A DNA stretch of 64,000 nucleotides from DASSKA01 sp963839365. Its GTDB lineage: Bacteria > Actinomycetota > Actinomycetes > Propionibacteriales > Nocardioidaceae. The translations under genes and the position numbers were made by a program. The stretch is from NCBI GenBank assembly GCA_963839365.1, contig CAWIUT010000002.1, forward strand, positions 186,001 to 250,000, in the 5' to 3' direction. Positions 37,161 to 44,937 of the stretch are shown one piece after another. The notes under the pieces are model-generated. The model searched no databases, was not told the origin of the DNA, and saw nothing but the letters and a program-made list of their open reading frames with translations. Position 1 is the first letter of the stretch. Each line of letters opens with the position of its first letter.

Positions 37161-38295
37161 TCACGGGGTGAACCTGCTGGCCTGCACCCGGCTGCGAGCG
37201 GAGCCGGCGGGCTGGAAGGTCCACATCATCAGCGCGGCCCCGGAGGGTCCAATGGCCACGGCAGGGCCCAGTGCCTGGCCCCGGCCCTTCGACACCGTCA
37301 CTGGGTGCGGCTGCCAGGCTCCGGCCGGTGCGCGTCGCAGCGCCCAGACCGAGTGAGCCCCTGGCGGGGCCGTGGAGCCGAGCAGCACGTTCCCTAGCTT
37401 GAACGGGCTCATGCCATGAACGAGCGGTGGAGTGCGCGACCAGCCGCCGTGGCGAGCCTTCCGCGCGATCCGAACTCCCGGATGGCCGTGGACGATCGAC
37501 TCCCGGGCGACCGCGAGATCACCGTCGCGCTGCCCGGCGATCTCTGGCAGGCCGTTGCCCAAGGAGCTCGGGGCGAGCGGGCGCTGCTTGCCCCATGGCT
37601 CGCCCGGGTCAGGCGACACGACCACCGGCTGCCCTTCAAAGCCTCGGCCGCGTGACCATGCAACCGTCGCCCGGCCCCGTCGGTCCATGAACACGTTGGT
37701 GTCGCCGCTGGAGCTCGTCGGGCCAGCCAGCCTGGAACCGCGGTTGGAGGCACGCCCGGGTGCCCTGGCGGCCAACGGAGGCTTGGCCGCCCCCCATGTC
37801 CCGTCGGGGAGCCCGATGGCGACCTGCGGACGGCGCGGCCCCTCCCACAGCGCCACCGCGCGGCCGCGCGGGGTGACCGAGAGCTGCACGGAATTCGGAG
37901 GCCTCGGTTCGACTGCAGCGCGGCTCCTCGCCACGGTGACCGGCCTGGTCCACCTGCCATCGGCTGCGCGCCGAACCGCCCGGATCCGGCGTCCTGCCAT
38001 CCAGACCACCACTGCGTCACCGGCTCTGTCGAAGGCGACGTCCGCGTCCCGCGGCGCCGCCAGACCCAGGCACGCGCGTCGTCGCCCAAGCCCGGCCTGT
38101 CCGCCGGTAGGCGGCCATGAGCGCGGATCCTGGCCCGCTGGGGCGGACCTACACCGCAAGCAGGTCCCCGCGCGCGTCGACCGCCGCGGAGGTGGGGACC
38201 AGGGTCCCTGAAGGAGCCGCCCGGGACAGGTTGACCACCGGCCCCCAGCCGGATGGTCGCGCGGGGACCTCAGCTGTGCCGCATGCGACTCCCCC
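37161..38295 (-). pseudogene. Decayed beta-propeller-like repeat protein
   Basis: A remnant of a secreted repeat protein with recurring D-x-x-G-x-x-x-x-VW units (VDARGDLLAV, FDRAGDAVVVW, VTPRGRAVALW, MDRRGRATVAW). The last 300 residues are open to the stop at 37161. Upstream, homologous sequence lies in a second frame, with TAG at 38149-38151 exactly where the repeat needs Trp (TGG). The two frames join through a one-base shift near 38049. Above 38295 another stop cuts the frame, and no signal peptide or start was found. An ORF from a TTG at 38159 exists but starts mid-repeat. The ligand and function are unknown. Confidence 0.7.
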
Positions 38296-38432
38296 TCACC
38301 CAGAGGAACGGGCGTGCCGTGCCGGGCACTTCCACGATTCGGTGCTTCCTTGCGTGCCGCCTCACCCGCGCGGGACGAGCCGGGGCAGGGGCAGGGGCAC
38401 CCGGAAGGCGGAGGGCGGCGACCGTCGGCGGG

Positions 38433-39692
38433 CTAGGACGAGCGTCGCAGGCTCAGCAGCACGAGCACGACGAGCAGTGCGCCGTCCACACCGGCGACCG
38501 CCGTCAGTAGGGCGGGGGCCGACGCGACGAACGGCGCCACGCACAGCAGCACCGCCAACGCCGCCCAGACCAGGTAGACCGAGCGCTGGTCCTGACGGGC
38601 CACCACGTTGTAGACCATCAGCTGGATCATCGCGAGCAGGGTCCCGAGCCCTGCGAACGCCCAGAGGTAGTGCTGCAGCGCGGCGTACTCCGAACCGCCG
38701 ACGAACACCACGGCGAGACCGGAGACGAGTGCCGTGCCGACCACGGCGGCCGCCCCGATCACGAGCACGAGGGCAAGGCTCTTCAGGTGCATGGCCTTGC
38801 GGGCGCCTGCCTCGGCCATCGACGGGAACGCGACCACGACCACGAACTGCGGCAGGAAGAGCACGGCCTTCGACAGGATCAGCCCGCCGGCGTACAGCCC
38901 CGCCGGGTGCTCGCCGAGGAAGATCCGGGCGAGCACGACGTCGGCGTTGGACAGCGCGAAGAACGCCAGCAACGCGTGAGAGTTGTGCACCATCTCGGGC
39001 AGGAACCGGCCGTAGCCAGCCGTCGCGCCGCCAACATCCGGGAGCGGGATGGACGCGCGGCCGGCGGTGCGCGCCGGGTGCCGCAGGGCGAACCACCCGA
39101 CCACGGTGGGGGCGAACGCGCCGATCGCGACACCGGTCATCGCGCCGAGCGGGTCGGGTCGCCACAGCAGCGCCGCGGCACCGAAGACGATCCGGCCCAG
39201 GCCGTTCATGAGGTAGATCAGCGCCAGCGGCAGCCACCGCCGCTCACCCTGCAGGATCCCCGACTGGCCCCCCATCACGGTCACCGGAACCACCGTCACG
39301 GCGAGCAGCGCTGCGGTCAGCCAGCTGTCGAGTCGCAGGGTCAGGTCCACCACCGGCGAGGCGACCAGGCACAGCAGTCCCAGCGCGACCGCGGACCGGT
39401 AGCTCGCCGAGAGCGTGCTCCGCTCGATCGGGACGGTCTGCTCCGGGGCCGCCGAGACCCGGCGCGCCGCGGTGGCCTGCAGACCGAGCGAGACCACGGT
39501 GAGCACCAGCAGCAGGCCCATGAGCGCTGCGAGCGCGCCGTAGTGGCGGGGTCCGAGGAGCCGAGCGGCAAGGATCGTGAAGCCGTACGTCGAGACGTTC
39601 ATGACCGCCATGGCCACGGCGATCACCCCGCTGCCCACCAGCCACGGAGGAAGCCGGTGCCCGAGCAGACTCGGGGGGCGGGATGTGGTCAT
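38433..39692 (-). CDS. Oligosaccharide flippase-like MOP-superfamily protein
   Basis: A 419-residue membrane protein with 12 hydrophobic segments and the polysaccharide-biosynthesis pattern: VMNVSTYGFTILAARLLGP near the start, LGALAALMG-type helices, and VLARIFLGEHPAGLYAGG in the middle. Wzx/MurJ-like proteins move lipid-linked sugars across the membrane. No glycosyltransferase lies nearby, so the substrate is unknown. The ATG at 39692 with GGACGGAG is preferred over a GTG at 39722 that abuts the upstream stop. Confidence 0.88.
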   Translation of the reverse strand: MTTSRPPSLLGHRLPPWLVGSGVIAVAMAVMNVSTYGFTILAARLLGPRHYGALAALMGLLLVLTVVSLGLQATAARRVSAAPEQTVPIERSTLSASYRSAVALGLLCLVASPVVDLTLRLDSWLTAALLAVTVVPVTVMGGQSGILQGERRWLPLALIYLMNGLGRIVFGAAALLWRPDPLGAMTGVAIGAFAPTVVGWFALRHPARTAGRASIPLPDVGGATAGYGRFLPEMVHNSHALLAFFALSNADVVLARIFLGEHPAGLYAGGLILSKAVLFLPQFVVVVAFPSMAEAGARKAMHLKSLALVLVIGAAAVVGTALVSGLAVVFVGGSEYAALQHYLWAFAGLGTLLAMIQLMVYNVVARQDQRSVYLVWAALAVLLCVAPFVASAPALLTAVAGVDGALLVVLVLLSLRRSS

Positions 39693-39722
39693 GGCTCCGT
39701 CCTGGGCCGCGGCAGGGGACAC

Positions 39723-40535
39723 CTAACGAGGATAGGGTGGCTCCTCCAGCCGGGAGACGAAGATCGCGGTGCCGGGAAGCAGCGCGCCGCGCACGGGTCC
39801 CCAGCCTCCCCAGACCCGCCCGTGCCCGGCGGGCCACTCCGGCTCCACCAGGTCCAGCAGGTGGAAGCCGCTCGTGTGCAGGATGCGCACCCAGTCACCG
39901 AGGGTGCGATGGTGCTCGACGTAGCGGGCGGCGCCGTGCTCGTCCTGCTCGACGTAGGGCGTCCGGTCGAAGTAGGAGCCGGTCACCTTCATGCCGGCCT
40001 CGCCCGGGTCGTCGGGCATGCTCCACCTCACCGGGTGCGTGACGGAGAACGCGAACCGTCCGCCCGGACGCAGCACCCGGGCCACCTCGGTCACGGCCCG
40101 CCGCGCCTCGGCGACGAACTGCAGCGCGCCGAAGGCGGAGAACACCACGTCGAACCGACGGTCCGGGAAGGGCAGCGCGGTTGCCGTCCCGCACACGGTC
40201 GGCACCGGGATCCCGGACGCCGCGTCGATGCGCCGCGCGTGCTGGAGCTGCCGGATGGACAGGTCGAGGCCGACGGCCCGGTCCCCGTGGCCGACCAGCC
40301 ACCGCGCACACTGCGCGGCGCCGCAGCCGACCTCCAGCACCTCGCGGCCTCCGGGCCGGCCGAGCATCCCGGCCTGCTCCTCGGTGAGCCCCTCCGGGCA
40401 CCACACGAAGCCGACGTCGCCCAGGAACTCTCCGTGGGTGGCCTGGTACTCGTCCGCGTTGGCGTCCCAGTCGCCCCGGTTCGCCCGGCGACTCTCCGGC
40501 TCGGGAACCGCGCGACGCACGGGCTGTGTTCCCAT
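39723..40535 (-). CDS. Class I SAM-dependent methyltransferase
   Basis: A 270-residue Methyltransf_11-type enzyme. Motif I is VLEVGCGAAQCARWL, the acidic SAM-ribose contact is VGLDLS, motif II FDVVFSAFGALQF and motif III VLRPGGRFAFSV. A C-terminal extension of about 90 residues (GSYFDRTPYVEQDE and following) is typical of small-molecule methyltransferases, but the substrate is unknown. The ATG at 40535 follows a TACTGT -10 by 6 nt. The stop abuts the flippase gene, suggesting co-transcription. Confidence 0.9.
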   Translation of the reverse strand: MGTQPVRRAVPEPESRRANRGDWDANADEYQATHGEFLGDVGFVWCPEGLTEEQAGMLGRPGGREVLEVGCGAAQCARWLVGHGDRAVGLDLSIRQLQHARRIDAASGIPVPTVCGTATALPFPDRRFDVVFSAFGALQFVAEARRAVTEVARVLRPGGRFAFSVTHPVRWSMPDDPGEAGMKVTGSYFDRTPYVEQDEHGAARYVEHHRTLGDWVRILHTSGFHLLDLVEPEWPAGHGRVWGGWGPVRGALLPGTAIFVSRLEEPPYPR

Positions 40536-40541
40536 GCCAGG

Positions 40542-40547
40542 ACAGTA
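40542..40547 (-). promoter_or_regulatory. -10 box of the methyltransferase gene (leaderless)
   Basis: TACTGT on the minus strand, 6 nt before the ATG at 40535. Confidence 0.5.
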
Positions 40548-40570
40548 GCCCTTGCCGCTGCCGTGCCAGG

Positions 40571-41485
40571 ATGGCCGCTGTGTCCGCGACCGAGCCGCGA
40601 ATGGTGCCGCTGCCCGGCGGGCACAGCGGAGAGACGTTCCTCGCCGAGATGGCGGGGGAGCGGAGCGTCGTACGCATCTATGCCGGTCGCGGTGCCAGCC
40701 GCGGCCCCGACGCGGTTGAGGTGGACGCCGCGGTGCTCCGCCTGGTGCGCGGACTGCTGCCGGTCCCCGAGGTCCTGGAGGTACGACGCGAGGACGGTGC
40801 CGCGGGGTCGCCTGCGCTGCTGGTGACCTCGTTCCTGCCCGGCCAGCCGCTGGCGGAGGTGCTCCCCGAGGCGCCGGAGCACCTGCGCCGCACGATCGGC
40901 GAGCACCTCGGCGTGCTGCTCGCCAGACTCGCGCAGATGCCGACCCTGCGCCCCGGAGAGTTCCTCGACCGCGAGCTGCGGATCGGCCCGCTGCCGCCGG
41001 CCGCCGCCGGACTGCCGGAGTGGGTCGAGCACCACCTCGACCACCCGGGGCTCCGGGACTGGGAACCGGCCGACCGGGCGGGGCTGGCCACCGTGGCGGA
41101 CACCGCCCAGCAGCTGCTCGACCGGGTCGAGCGGAGCTGCCTGGTGCACAGCGACTTCAACGCCAAGAACCTGCTGGTCGAGCCGGGGACCGGGCGGGTG
41201 AGCGGCGTGGTGGACTGGGAGTTCGCCCACAGCGGCATGCCGGTGACCGACCTGGGCAACCTGATCCGTATGGAGCGGGACCCCGTGCTCACGGGTGCCG
41301 TGCTCGGCGCCTACGCGGACCGGGTGCCGGACGCCCCGGCGGACCTGCTCGACCTGGCCCGGGCGGCTGACCTGTTCGCGCTCGTCGAGCTGGCGGCACG
41401 CCGCGACGACAACCCCGCCGCCGAGCGGGCGCACGCCCGGCTGCTCGCCGTCGCCAGGACCGGCGACGTGCACGCGACGCACTGA
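40571..41485 (+). CDS. APH-family phosphotransferase
   Basis: A 304-residue kinase-like protein of the aminoglycoside-phosphotransferase/choline-kinase fold. The catalytic loop is VHSDFNAKNLLV (about residue 192) and the metal site is VVDWEFAHSG (about 213). The N-terminal lobe has RSVVRIYAG with the ATP Lys replaced by Arg or shifted. Such enzymes phosphorylate sugars, amino-acids or antibiotics; resistance cannot be claimed from the sequence. The ATG at 40571 is chosen; GTG at 40580 is possible. It is divergent from the methyltransferase. Confidence 0.85.
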   Translation: MAAVSATEPRMVPLPGGHSGETFLAEMAGERSVVRIYAGRGASRGPDAVEVDAAVLRLVRGLLPVPEVLEVRREDGAAGSPALLVTSFLPGQPLAEVLPEAPEHLRRTIGEHLGVLLARLAQMPTLRPGEFLDRELRIGPLPPAAAGLPEWVEHHLDHPGLRDWEPADRAGLATVADTAQQLLDRVERSCLVHSDFNAKNLLVEPGTGRVSGVVDWEFAHSGMPVTDLGNLIRMERDPVLTGAVLGAYADRVPDAPADLLDLARAADLFALVELAARRDDNPAAERAHARLLAVARTGDVHATH

Positions 41486-41502
41486 CCGGCCGCGGCCGTG
41501 GT

Positions 41503-41763
41503 TCAGCCGGCCGCTCGGGCGACTCCCGGGCAGGGCCGCCCGGCCGCGTGCGACTGGTAGCCGACCCGGCAGCGGCCGCAGTAGACCTCGAGCACCTCCA
41601 CCCGCGTGCCGGCGGGCAGGACGTGCCGCCCGGTCCTGGCCGCGTGCTCGGCGCGGGCACTGCCCGGCCCGTTCCCGAGTGCCACCACGGCGGCACCGAC
41701 CCACCGGTGCGTTCCCGGACCGGTGGTGGTGGGCCGACTCCTCCGTACGATCTGAGCTGTCAT
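41503..41763 (-). CDS. Small Cys-rich protein, possible zinc ribbon
   Basis: An 86-residue protein not recognised as a named family. The C-terminal half contains VYCGRCRVGYQSHAAGRPCPG, three cysteines in CxxC...C spacing with a His, which suggests a metal-binding knuckle. The first half is basic. The ATG at 41763 has a strong GGGGAGGAA box and an AT-rich promoter region with an imperfect dyad, which supports a real gene. It converges with the APH gene; the 17 bp between them forms part of a GCGGCCG/CGGCCGC hairpin (41492-41514). Confidence 0.6.
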   Translation of the reverse strand: MTAQIVRRSRPTTTGPGTHRWVGAAVVALGNGPGSARAEHAARTGRHVLPAGTRVEVLEVYCGRCRVGYQSHAAGRPCPGVARAAG

Positions 41764-41779
41764 CCGTTCCTCCCCGTAC

Positions 41780-41805
41780 TTTTACACAAATAATTCGTGA
41801 TAAAA
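41780..41805. promoter_or_regulatory. AT-rich imperfect dyad, possible operator
   Basis: TTTTA at 41780 and TAAAA at 41801 are the ends of a 26 bp imperfect inverted repeat with CACAAAT opposing ATTCGTG. It is strikingly AT-rich for this genome and lies 17 bp before the small Cys-rich gene, where its promoter should be. Confidence 0.4.
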
Positions 41806-41851
41806 GGCAAGGAGTCAACCACGGACGGCGTTCCGCGGCCGCCGGGGGCGG

Positions 41852-41882
41852 TTGGACGCGGCGTGCCGGCGCTGGCTATCCT
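41852..41882 (+). promoter_or_regulatory. Possible rpsA promoter
   Basis: TTGGAC (41852-41857) and TATCCT (41877-41882), 19 bp apart, about 160 bp before rpsA. The remaining 150 bp leader is unusually long here and could carry autoregulatory structure, which S1 genes often have. No other gene is seen in the 280 bp gap. Confidence 0.4.
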
Positions 41883-42043
41883 GTGGGATGCGCAGGGGTC
41901 TGCAAGAGTCTCGGACGGAGCAGGTTCTCGCTCGCTGTCAGCCGTCGTGGCGACGCCCGAAGGCATCGAAAGAACCGCTGGTAGTGAAACAGGGCTTCTG
42001 ACGCGCCCGCACAACATCATCCATCCAAGGAACCCATTCCCTT

Positions 42044-43507
42044 ATGACGAGCAGCACTCCCACTCTTCCTGCCAGCAGCGCCCCGCAGGTTGCGGTCAAC
42101 GACATCGGCACGGAAGAGGACTTCCTCGCCGCCATCGACGCGACCATCAAGTACTTCAACGACGGCGACATCGTGGAAGGGACCATCGTCAAGGTCGACC
42201 GGGACGAGGTCCTGCTCGACATCGGTTACAAGACCGAAGGCGTGATCCCCTCTCGTGAGCTGTCCATCAAGCACGACGTGGACCCCAACGAGGTGGTCGC
42301 CGTCGGCGACAAGGTCGAGGCGCTCGTCCTCCAGAAGGAGGACAAGGAAGGTCGGCTGATCCTGTCCAAGAAGCGGGCTCAGTACGAGCGCGCCTGGGGC
42401 ACCATCGAGCAGATCAAGGAAGAGGACGGTGTCGTCACCGGCACGGTCATCGAGGTCGTCAAGGGTGGGCTCATCCTGGACATCGGTTTGCGCGGCTTCC
42501 TGCCGGCGTCCCTGGTGGAGATGCGCCGGGTGCGGGACCTCCAGCCGTACGTCGGCAAGGAGCTCGAGGCCAAGATCATCGAGCTCGACAAGAACCGGAA
42601 CAACGTGGTGCTCTCCCGCCGTGCCTGGCTGGAGCAGACCCAGTCCGAGGTGCGCCAGAGCTTCCTGACCCAGCTGCAGAAGGGCCAGATCCGCAAGGGT
42701 GTGGTGTCCTCGATCGTGAACTTCGGTGCGTTCGTGGACCTCGGCGGGGTCGACGGCCTGGTGCACGTCTCGGAGCTGTCCTGGAAGCACATCGACCACC
42801 CGAGCGAGGTCGTCGCGGTCGGCGACGAGGTCACCGTCGAGGTGCTCGACGTGGACATGGACCGCGAGCGGGTCTCCCTGTCGCTCAAGGCGACCCAGGA
42901 GGACCCCTGGCAGCACTTCGCCCGCACCCACCAGATCGGGCAGATCGTGCCGGGCAAGGTGACCAAGCTGGTGCCGTTCGGCTCGTTCGTCCGGGTCGAG
43001 GAGGGCATCGAGGGTCTGGTGCACATCTCCGAGCTGGCCGAGCGGCACGTGGAGATCCCCGAGCAGGTCGTCCAGGTCGGCGACGACGTGATGGTCAAGA
43101 TCATCGACATCGACCTCGAGCGCCGGCGCATCTCGCTGTCGCTCAAGCAGGCCAACGAGACCGCGCCGGCTGCGTCGGGCGAGGACTTCGACCCGACCCT
43201 CTACGGGATGCCCGCCTCGTACGACGAGCAGGGCAACTACATCTACCCCGAGGGCTTCGACCCGGAGACCGGCGAGTGGCTCGAGGGCTACGAGGAGCAG
43301 CGGGCCGTCTGGGAGGACCAGTACGCCAAGGCGCACGCCCGCTGGGAGGCGCACGTCAAGCAGCAGGCCGAGGCTCAGCAGGCTGCGGCCGAGGCCGGCG
43401 AGGCCACCTCGTACTCCTCCACCGAGCAGCGGACCGAGGACAGCGGTTCGCTGGCCTCCGACGAGGCGCTGCAGGCGCTGCGCGAGAAGCTGACCGGCGG
43501 CCAGTGA
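42044..43507 (+). CDS. rpsA: 30S ribosomal protein S1
   Basis: S1 binds mRNA on the 30S subunit. The 487-residue protein has four S1 RNA-binding domains, at about residues 40-110, 125-192, 210-280 and 297-367 (DIVEGTIVKV, GVVTGTVIEVV, GQIRKGVVSSIV, GQIVPGKVTKLV), then an acidic, Gln/Ala-rich tail. Four domains are usual in actinobacteria, against six in E. coli. The ATG at 42044 has AAGGA about 12 nt upstream, a long spacing. The stop lies inside a 14 bp tandem repeat, followed by a strong terminator. Confidence 0.97.
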   Translation: MTSSTPTLPASSAPQVAVNDIGTEEDFLAAIDATIKYFNDGDIVEGTIVKVDRDEVLLDIGYKTEGVIPSRELSIKHDVDPNEVVAVGDKVEALVLQKEDKEGRLILSKKRAQYERAWGTIEQIKEEDGVVTGTVIEVVKGGLILDIGLRGFLPASLVEMRRVRDLQPYVGKELEAKIIELDKNRNNVVLSRRAWLEQTQSEVRQSFLTQLQKGQIRKGVVSSIVNFGAFVDLGGVDGLVHVSELSWKHIDHPSEVVAVGDEVTVEVLDVDMDRERVSLSLKATQEDPWQHFARTHQIGQIVPGKVTKLVPFGSFVRVEEGIEGLVHISELAERHVEIPEQVVQVGDDVMVKIIDIDLERRRISLSLKQANETAPAASGEDFDPTLYGMPASYDEQGNYIYPEGFDPETGEWLEGYEEQRAVWEDQYAKAHARWEAHVKQQAEAQQAAAEAGEATSYSSTEQRTEDSGSLASDEALQALREKLTGGQ

Positions 43508-43558
43508 CCGGCGGCCAGTGACCGACGGCCAGTGACCGGCGTCCTGTGACTGGCGGCG
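43491..43558 (+). repeat. 14 bp tandem repeat across the rpsA stop
   Basis: About five copies of a 14 bp unit like TGACCGGCGGCCAG start at 43491, 43505, 43519, 43533 and 43547. The first two are identical, the others drift. The rpsA stop codon is the first TGA of copy two. Confidence 0.85.
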
Positions 43559-43580
43559 CGACGTAGCGTCGCGAACCGGC

Positions 43581-43615
43581 AAGAGGCCCACCCCGCGCGG
43601 CGGGGTGGGCCTCTT
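43581..43615 (+). terminator. Rho-independent terminator of rpsA
   Basis: A perfect 15 bp stem (43581-43595 with 43601-43615), 5-nt loop, then TGTTT. It also lies 16 bp after the stop of the convergent small membrane gene and may serve both. Confidence 0.9.
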
Positions 43616-43630
43616 TGTTTCCCGGCTTGG

Positions 43631-43798
43631 TCAGGCGTGCCGCGGGTCGAACGGGTCGAGGTGGCTACGCGGAGGGGACTGGTGGACGGTCAGGCGGCCG
43701 TAGCCGTCGTTCTTCACGAACTCGTAGACGTACAACGCGGCCCAGCTCACGGTGGTGAGGCCGGCGACCGCGAGGATCAGGAGCAGCAGACTGTTCAT
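43631..43798 (-). CDS. Small single-helix membrane protein
   Basis: A 55-residue protein: one hydrophobic helix at residues 2-24 (NSLLLLILAVAGLTTVSW in part), then YVYEFVKNDGYGRLTVHQSPP and a tail rich in Pro/Asp/Arg. It is too short for most gene callers but has a sharp hydrophobic/polar boundary and normal codon use. The ATG at 43798 or the one at 43810 could start it. It is divergent from the GlxA-type regulator, with a perfect operator-like palindrome between them. Function is unknown. Confidence 0.6.
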   Translation of the reverse strand: MNSLLLLILAVAGLTTVSWAALYVYEFVKNDGYGRLTVHQSPPRSHLDPFDPRHA

Positions 43799-43821
43799 GG
43801 CAGTAATCATGCGGCGCCATA

Positions 43822-43845
43822 ATTCCTGCCACCAGTGGCAGGAAT
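43822..43845. promoter_or_regulatory. Perfect palindrome, likely operator of the GlxA-type regulator
   Basis: ATTCCTGCCAC and GTGGCAGGAAT form 11 bp arms around a 2 bp centre. It lies between the small membrane gene and the regulator. Half-site-like copies (ATGCCAT near 43844 and GTGGCAT near 43876) lie closer to the regulator start. Confidence 0.65.
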
Positions 43846-43891
43846 GCCATCCCCCATCGATTTTCCGCCAATTGTGTGGCATCCTCGCTAC

Positions 43892-44851
43892 ATGCTGAGC
43901 AACGTGGCCGTGATCACCTACGACGAGGTGGCGCCCTTCGAGCTCGGGGTGCTGTGCGAGGCGTTCGGCGTCGACCGCTCCGAGCAGGGCATCGCGCCGT
44001 TGGACTTTGCCGTGTGCGCGCCCGAGCCGGGGCGGGTGCGCACCAGCATGGGGTTCGGGATCGACGTCGAGCACGGACTGGCCCGCACCGAGCAGGCCGA
44101 CCTGGTGGCCGTGCCGGCAGTCAACCGGCACCGTCTCGTGCCGCCCGAGGTCGTCGACGCGTTGCGGGCCGCCTACGAGCGCGGAGCGCGGGTGCTCTCG
44201 ATCTGCTCCGGCGCCTTCGCGCTCGGCGCCGCGGGACTGCTCGACGGCCGGTCCTGCACCACGCACTGGATGTACTCCGCCGAGCTGGCTGAGCGGTTCC
44301 CGTTGAGCCGGGTGGTGCCCGAGGTGCTCTACGTCGACGAGGACCCGGTGATCACCAGCGCGGGCTCGGCGGCGGGGCTGGACGCCTGCCTGCACCTGTG
44401 GCGCAAGGAGCGTGGCGCCGCCGTGGCGGGGCTGGTGGCCCGGCGGATGGTGGTGCCGCCGCAGCGGGACGGCGGGCAGGCCCAGTTCATCGCCACACCG
44501 GTGCCGGACTGCGACGCGGAGACGCTGGGGCCGCTGCTCACCTGGATCGGGGAGCACCTCACCGAGGACCTCTCGGTGGAGGCACTGGCACGGCGCACGA
44601 ACATGTCCGAGCGGACCTTCGCCCGCCGGTTCCGGTCCGAGACCGGCACCACCCCGCACGCCTGGGTGACCCGGCAGCGGCTGCTGCTGGCCGAGGAGCT
44701 GCTGGAGACCTCCGACCGCTCGGTGGAGCAGATCGCCCACCAGGTGGGTTTCGGCAACGCGGCCACGTTCCGGCACCACTTCCTGCGCGCCCGCTCGGTC
44801 AGCCCGCAGCAGTACCGCCGCAGCTTCTGCTCCGCCGGTGGCGCGGCATAG
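43892..44851 (+). CDS. GlxA-family transcriptional regulator (DJ-1/PfpI + AraC)
   Basis: A 319-residue regulator. Residues 1-180 form a DJ-1/PfpI-like domain with a Cys in the nucleophile elbow, SICSGAFALG (about residue 104). Residues 215-315 form the AraC double helix-turn-helix (LSVEALARRTNMSERTFARR and VEQIAHQVGFGNAATFRHHF, each given as family motif). The PfpI domain usually senses a small ligand and is not a protease. The ATG at 43892 gives the family start SNVAVITYDEVAPFELG. Its target is probably its own region, via the palindrome at 43822-43845. Confidence 0.93.
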   Translation: MLSNVAVITYDEVAPFELGVLCEAFGVDRSEQGIAPLDFAVCAPEPGRVRTSMGFGIDVEHGLARTEQADLVAVPAVNRHRLVPPEVVDALRAAYERGARVLSICSGAFALGAAGLLDGRSCTTHWMYSAELAERFPLSRVVPEVLYVDEDPVITSAGSAAGLDACLHLWRKERGAAVAGLVARRMVVPPQRDGGQAQFIATPVPDCDAETLGPLLTWIGEHLTEDLSVEALARRTNMSERTFARRFRSETGTTPHAWVTRQRLLLAEELLETSDRSVEQIAHQVGFGNAATFRHHFLRARSVSPQQYRRSFCSAGGAA

Positions 44852-44925
44852 TGCCTTCCGACCGAAGGGCGACGCCGGGTCGGCGACCCGGCACGGGCCC
44901 TCGATATGCGGGGGTTGCGCGCTGT

Positions 44926-44931
44926 CATACT
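44926..44931 (+). promoter_or_regulatory. -10 box of coaE (leaderless)
   Basis: CATACT ends 6 nt before the GTG at 44938, a weaker match than the other leaderless boxes. Confidence 0.35.
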
Positions 44932-44937
44932 GCGATC

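Noticed and set aside
38117..39211. 364-codon plus-strand frame opposite the flippase
   Set aside because: Arg/Pro/Ser-rich shadow; the minus strand encodes a clear 12-helix protein.
40571..41485. APH-type gene as an antibiotic-resistance gene
   Set aside because: The fold is shared by many housekeeping kinases; nothing in the sequence or context shows an antibiotic substrate.
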